A stretch of DNA of 25,779 nt, taken from a virus. A model generated the notes under the pieces. It was not told where the DNA came from, searched no databases, and saw only the letters and a list, made by a program, of their open reading frames with translations. Location of the stretch: positions 1 to 25,779 of the IMG/VR virus record IMGVR_UViG_3300048837_000247, one strand, 5' to 3'. Shown here piece by piece: positions 23,241 to 25,779 of this stretch. Both the position numbers and the translations under genes were made by a program. Every line of letters starts with the position of its first letter. Position 1 is the stretch's first letter.

Positions 23241-23504
23241 AAAGGGTCCGCCGCAGAAATGCGAGGAACCTTATGTCAATACTAACCAAGCTGTCTAATT
23301 ACTTCTTTCCAAGAAAGATCCCGGTTCTGAATAGCAGAGCCGTGTACACGGACTTTCTGGAAAGTTCGGAGTTCTGCCCTACTTGTAAGGTGACAACTCC
23401 GAATATCCCGTCGAACGGCCGCATTCGTTGCTGCTACTGCCTTCAAGTCAAAGGCGTTCGCTAATCCCTAATCAAGGCGGCGGACTCTCTGCCGATACCG
23501 TAGC
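23227..23504. repeat. 15-bp perfect inverted repeat enclosing the zinc-ribbon gene
   Basis: Arms 23227-23241 (GCTACGGTATCGGCA) and 23490-23504 (its exact reverse complement) bracket the 63-aa gene with its ribosome site. The right arm also overlaps a local hairpin GTAGCT/AGCTAC (23500-23505 with 23513-23518), so two folds compete. The 23465-23559 spacer between the two genes holds these elements and no gene. Confidence 0.75.
23273..23464 (+). CDS. 63-aa zinc-ribbon protein
   Basis: 63 aa with GAGGA just upstream of ATG; the same GAGGAACCT context precedes the next gene. Residues about 35-57 contain CPTC-x14-CCYC, a four-Cys zinc ribbon. The N-terminus is basic and hydrophobic (LTKLSNYFFPRKIPVLNS). 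Small zinc ribbons in phage early operons often act on transcription or translation machinery, but no specific family is recognised. It is the first gene of the rightward operon, 398 bases from P2, and is enclosed by a perfect inverted repeat. Confidence 0.7.
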   Translation: MSILTKLSNYFFPRKIPVLNSRAVYTDFLESSEFCPTCKVTTPNIPSNGRIRCCYCLQVKGVR

Positions 23505-23538
23505 TACCTGACAGCTACTCTTGACGGGCCTTGGTCCC
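23503..23538. repeat. Left arm of a 36-bp imperfect inverted repeat around the ParB-like gene
   Basis: Its reverse complement matches 25053-25088 at about 29 of 36 positions. The core GACAGCTACTCT (23510-23521) is perfect, and five of the seven mismatches are transitions, which keeps G-U pairing possible in RNA. Confidence 0.6.
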
Positions 23539-23559
23539 TTATCGAAAGACGAGGAACCT

Positions 23560-25020
23560 ATGACCAAGAAAGCTATCAAGTCCGTCGTATCTTTTGTCAC
23601 GGCGGCCTACGTGTTCGTCAAGGAGTATTTGGTTGGCAAGGAGTACGATGCTCCTCTCTGCGACATTTTCTGGCCTGAGGAACGGAATTCCCGCCATCAA
23701 CTGGACTACGGCAACGAGGCCACTGGTATGCAACTGGTCCGCTCTTTGCGGACTGGTTGGAACAAGCTTCTGAGCCCGACAATCCAGGTGGCGATTCCGC
23801 CGAAGGAGAAGATCGCTGAGTATAACAAGCGTCGCCATGCTCAATGGGAAGCTTTGAAAAAGACCGCTCATGCGAGCACTGGCAACCGGATTGATACGTA
23901 TCGGCTCGAAGCGTTCGAGTTCTACAACGTCAATCCCGAGACCGGCGAACTGTACCCGGTTCGGCTTGTAGGCAATATGTCTTTCCGACGTGCGAGAAAG
24001 TTTCTCGATGCCTATATCTCGGCGAAGTATCCGCACGAGTTCCATGCCAAGAAGGTCGGCGATAAGACCGAAGCGGTCGATCTGGGCCTTGAACCCATCG
24101 ATCCGCCGACGTTCCATATCAATGTCGTTGTTGCAGACTACCTGCCCGACGGCGACGATAAGCTGATCGACTTCCAAGCGACCGAGAACACTAACCCTGG
24201 TCGCCAGGAACTAGGCGAGGCATCCCTGTTGTCCATCGCCCGACGCATGAAGCTTGCTGGAAAAACCCAGCAGGACTTCCGCGTGCGGATGAAGGACGGC
24301 ATGGGCCAGAAAATGTGGGAAATCATGTCCTTGGATCAAGATCCAAGGTATCGTGGTCTCAAGTTCTGGCAGCGTTGCGTCAACGGCGTTGACGCTAAGG
24401 CCAAGCTTCGTGAGGACAATCAAGGTAAGAAGCAGGGCGAAAAGAAGGAGTTCGAGGTCTTTCGTGGCGGTCCGATTGACAGCAGCAAGCTGAATACCGG
24501 CACCCTGCGGACTTTCCGGGCCTATCACAAAGGACCGGAGCGTTTCCGGCCCTACGGGAAGGATGGGCTTGATCTCCAGAACGTCGTTCTGGAAGCTTCA
24601 CACCTTGAGGACTACTTCATTGCCGCCATGAGCGGAAAGTCCGGCAATGCCCATACGATGATGGATCGTGGTACGGTCAAGAACCTGGTCGATGCTGGTT
24701 CAAACAGCAAGATCGTGCTCAAAACCCTGCGTTCGGTCTACGACGGCGATGGTACGGCCATCGGAATTCTCGGCGAAAGCCCGGAGTTCGTGGTGCTTCT
24801 GGATCTGCTGCATGATCTCTACATGCACAAACCGCCGAAGGATACCTGGACAAAGCTCTACAAGCACGTCGCAGGTATCTACGAGAAGCACGTTGGTATC
24901 TCCCCTGATACTGATGCGACCGTGAATGAGGAAACGCACTCCGAGGCCGTCGACGAAGAGGCGACCGAAGAGTTGCAAGAGAAACTGGTGGCGGCTTCTG
25001 GCCGCAAGCGTAAGAAATAG
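23560..25020 (+). CDS. Divergent ParB-like DNA-binding protein
   Basis: 486 aa from ATG 23560 (GAGGA five bases upstream); a TTG at 23521 is an unlikely longer start. Residues about 114-215 follow the ParB N-domain layout: YRLEAFEFY, then VGNMSFRRARKFLDAY in place of the usual GERRxxA segment, then INVVVADYLPDGDDKLIDFQ and ATENTN, like 'VPVIVRDL...ALIENLQR'. Residues about 216-258 resemble the ParB helix-turn-helix (GEASLLSIARRMKLAGKTQQ). The C-terminal half is unfamiliar and ends in a basic GRKRKK. ParB proteins bind centromere-like sites and use CTP; here the key Arg motif is altered. It is the main gene of the rightward operon, and no ParA is in the window. It could serve in segregation, replication or early regulation. 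Confidence 0.6.
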   Translation: MTKKAIKSVVSFVTAAYVFVKEYLVGKEYDAPLCDIFWPEERNSRHQLDYGNEATGMQLVRSLRTGWNKLLSPTIQVAIPPKEKIAEYNKRRHAQWEALKKTAHASTGNRIDTYRLEAFEFYNVNPETGELYPVRLVGNMSFRRARKFLDAYISAKYPHEFHAKKVGDKTEAVDLGLEPIDPPTFHINVVVADYLPDGDDKLIDFQATENTNPGRQELGEASLLSIARRMKLAGKTQQDFRVRMKDGMGQKMWEIMSLDQDPRYRGLKFWQRCVNGVDAKAKLREDNQGKKQGEKKEFEVFRGGPIDSSKLNTGTLRTFRAYHKGPERFRPYGKDGLDLQNVVLEASHLEDYFIAAMSGKSGNAHTMMDRGTVKNLVDAGSNSKIVLKTLRSVYDGDGTAIGILGESPEFVVLLDLLHDLYMHKPPKDTWTKLYKHVAGIYEKHVGISPDTDATVNEETHSEAVDEEATEELQEKLVAASGRKRKK

Positions 25021-25049
25021 AGATCAGGCGTTCTGATCTCTGATCATTC
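25021..25049 (+). promoter_or_regulatory. Hairpin after the ParB-like gene, plus a repeated GATC element
   Basis: AGATCAG-GCGTT-CTGATCT (25021-25039) forms a perfect 7-bp hairpin right after the stop codon without a T-run. It overlaps TGATCTCTGATCATTC (25034-25049), an exact 16-base copy of 23151-23166 in the structured leader. Possibly an RNA processing or binding site. Confidence 0.45.
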
Positions 25050-25052
25050 CAC

Positions 25053-25088
25053 GGGACCAGGGCTTGTCGAGAGTAGCTGTCGGGAAGG
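25053..25088. repeat. Right arm of a 36-bp imperfect inverted repeat around the ParB-like gene
   Basis: Pairs with 23503-23538; core AGAGTAGCTGTC at 25070-25081. It lies in the 92-bp spacer before the 86-aa gene. Confidence 0.6.
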
Positions 25089-25112
25089 GAGCCACCAAGA
25101 TAGGAGAATCCG

Positions 25113-25373
25113 ATGTCCAAGAAAAAGGCGTTACCGCCAAAGGTACGGGAAGCGATGGAACGGTATATCGATGCCTATATCGCTTTCAAGGAATCTACGA
25201 CTCTGATGTCTGGATCAATGCTCGATATCGCTCACGAATATCCGATTGAGGATTTCGAAGGCGAAGTGATCGAGTATCGAGACAAGAAATGGAAGATCCA
25301 GGATCTTTTCAAAGGGCCCTCACGGTGGCAATCCGTGTTCGTTGAACAATACGGAATCAGGGAAGTGAAATGA
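25113..25373 (+). CDS. Hypothetical 86-aa protein
   Basis: 86 aa with AGGAG six bases before ATG. The start is basic (SKKKALPPKVREAMERYIDA) and forms a helix. The acidic middle (YPIEDFEGEVIEYRDKKWKI) is compatible with a small alpha/beta fold, followed by W-Q-S-V-F-V-E-Q-Y. No Cys or membrane segment. The stop overlaps the next start (ATGA). I do not recognise the family. Confidence 0.65.
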   Translation: MSKKKALPPKVREAMERYIDAYIAFKESTTLMSGSMLDIAHEYPIEDFEGEVIEYRDKKWKIQDLFKGPSRWQSVFVEQYGIREVK

Positions 25374-25489
25374 TACTGATAACAATCCTTACTTTCATAT
25401 TCTTAGGGCTTTTCTACCCTAGAGTATTGGGGGTTATCTGTATCTTAATAGCGATCTGGGTTATTGCCGCCCAATGGGATCAAGAATGA
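25370..25489 (+). CDS. 39-aa two-helix membrane peptide
   Basis: Starts inside the previous stop (ATGA) with GGGAAG upstream and ends with TGA 25487-25489. It reads as two hydrophobic helices, about residues 2-15 (ILITILTFIFLGLF) and 20-34 (LGVICILIAIWVIAA), joined by Y-P-R-V, with a charged end DQE. Coupling with the 86-aa gene and a good site support a real gene. Such peptides may be holin-like, toxin-like or membrane regulators; nothing decides between these. Confidence 0.65.
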   Translation: MILITILTFIFLGLFYPRVLGVICILIAIWVIAAQWDQE

Positions 25490-25507
25490 GTCTTGGTTCC
25501 CGCGTCG

Positions 25508-25545
25508 TCCGGGGAGTGCCAATGGCACTCCCCGGATTTTTTTTT
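25508..25545 (+). terminator. First of two tandem terminators ending the rightward operon
   Basis: Perfect 13-bp stem (25508-25520 with 25524-25536; arm TCCGGGGAGTGCC) with loop AAT and nine T residues. Confidence 0.95.
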
Positions 25546-25591
25546 GCCCGATCTCGAATCCTATTAGGATTCGAGATCGGGCATTTTTTTT
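25546..25591 (+). terminator. Second tandem terminator
   Basis: Perfect 17-bp stem (25546-25562 with 25566-25582; arm begins GCCCGATCTCGAATC), loop ATT, then A and eight T residues. It directly abuts the first terminator. Its tail segment GCTCGGGCATTTTT is repeated twice more at 25592-25620. Confidence 0.93.
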
Positions 25592-25620
25592 GCTCGGGCA
25601 TTTTTTTGCTCGGGCATTTT
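25592..25620. repeat. Short tandem repeat GCTCGGGCA plus T-tract
   Basis: Two head-to-tail copies of GCTCGGGCATTTTT(TT) directly after the second terminator, apparently duplicated from its 3' arm and T-tract. Confidence 0.7.
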
Positions 25621-25779
25621 TGATTAAGTCCAGCGTCATTGAGCCGATATTTGATATTTTTGATTAAGTCCAGCGTCATTGAGCCGATATTTGATATTTT
25701 TGATTAAGTCCAGCGTCATTGAGCCGATATTTGACGTTCGATATTTTTGATATTTTTGATTAAGTCCAGCGTCATTGAG
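25621..25779. repeat. 40-bp direct repeats, at least four copies, continuing past the window
   Basis: Units begin TGATTAAGTCCAGCGTCATT at 25621, 25661, 25701 and 25757. The first two are identical 40-mers; the third diverges at its end (GACGTTCG), with a 16-bp AT-rich insertion before the fourth, which is cut by the window end. The sequence is AT-rich with no unique spacers, so it is not a CRISPR. Iteron, centromere or genome-end repeat are possible. No gene is present after 25489. Confidence 0.92.

Noticed and set aside
22875-23272. Group I or group II intron, or tRNA cluster
   Set aside because: No recognisable intron core, exon junction or homing endonuclease is seen, and no cloverleaf with a T-loop GTTCRA motif was found; the region follows a promoter rather than splitting a gene.
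23227-23504. Insertion sequence bounded by inverted repeats
   Set aside because: The enclosed 63-aa zinc-ribbon protein is not a transposase, and no target-site duplication is visible beside the arms.
23521-23559. Upstream TTG start for the ParB-like protein
   Set aside because: No purine-rich site precedes the TTG, whereas GAGGA lies just before the ATG at 23560 in the same context as the previous gene.
23539-24177. 212-codon minus-strand frame within the ParB-like gene
   Set aside because: It is opposite a gene with a good start, and has neither a ribosome site nor a promoter; its codon pattern follows from the coding strand.
25621-25779. CRISPR array
   Set aside because: The 40-bp units are head-to-tail without unique spacers of constant size, and no cas gene is present. 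The 15-bp iterons fail for the same reason.

Overview
The window looks like part of a tailed double-stranded DNA phage genome (Caudoviricetes, siphovirus-like), or a prophage or phage-plasmid of that type. The evidence is a dense, near-gapless leftward block of virion genes in classical order. Reading leftward from about 22.3 kb it runs: accessory and packaging genes, large terminase (gpA-like), portal (DUF4055-like), fibre/decoration genes, connector, scaffold, P22-like coat protein, head-tail joining proteins, tail tube, tail assembly chaperone with a -1 frameshift, a very long tape measure, then distal tail/adhesin genes. The host cannot be named from sequence. Sigma70-type promoters and Shine-Dalgarno sites are clear, so it is a bacterium. 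A short signal peptide on a metalloprotease shows that at least one product is exported. I see no integrase, tRNA or CRISPR array.

Layout. 1-20,665 (minus): structural operon with 1-30 bp gaps or 4-bp ATGA overlaps. It is punctuated by intrinsic terminators after the 189-aa tail gene, after the major capsid gene and after the 97-aa gene at 20,706. 20,706-22,275 (minus): a 97-aa unknown and a secreted HEVQH metalloprotease with coiled coil and C-terminal domain. 22,276-23,272: about 1 kb without a convincing gene, the most unusual part of the window. It holds a 44-bp direct repeat, four 15-bp iterons flanked by palindromes, two copies of a 37-bp element that is itself a near-consensus sigma70 promoter, and then about 370 bp that fold into many hairpins with GNRA loops (candidate structured RNA). 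23,273-25,489 (plus): a 63-aa zinc-ribbon protein, a 486-aa divergent ParB-like protein, an 86-aa unknown and a 39-aa membrane peptide, separated by structured non-coding spacers. Two tandem terminators follow, then at least four copies of a 40-bp direct repeat running off the window end.

How it fits together. The intergenic region is a divergent control region: late/structural genes go left, and a short (probably early or replication/partition) operon goes right under two strong promoters. The ParB-like protein, the iterons and the 40-bp repeats may form a replication or partition module. That is inference, because no ParA or replicase is visible.

Small genes found by reading the sequence are the partial LamG adhesin at the left edge, the frameshift extension of the tail chaperone, the 58-aa and 37-aa genes near 15.2 kb, and the 39-aa membrane peptide.
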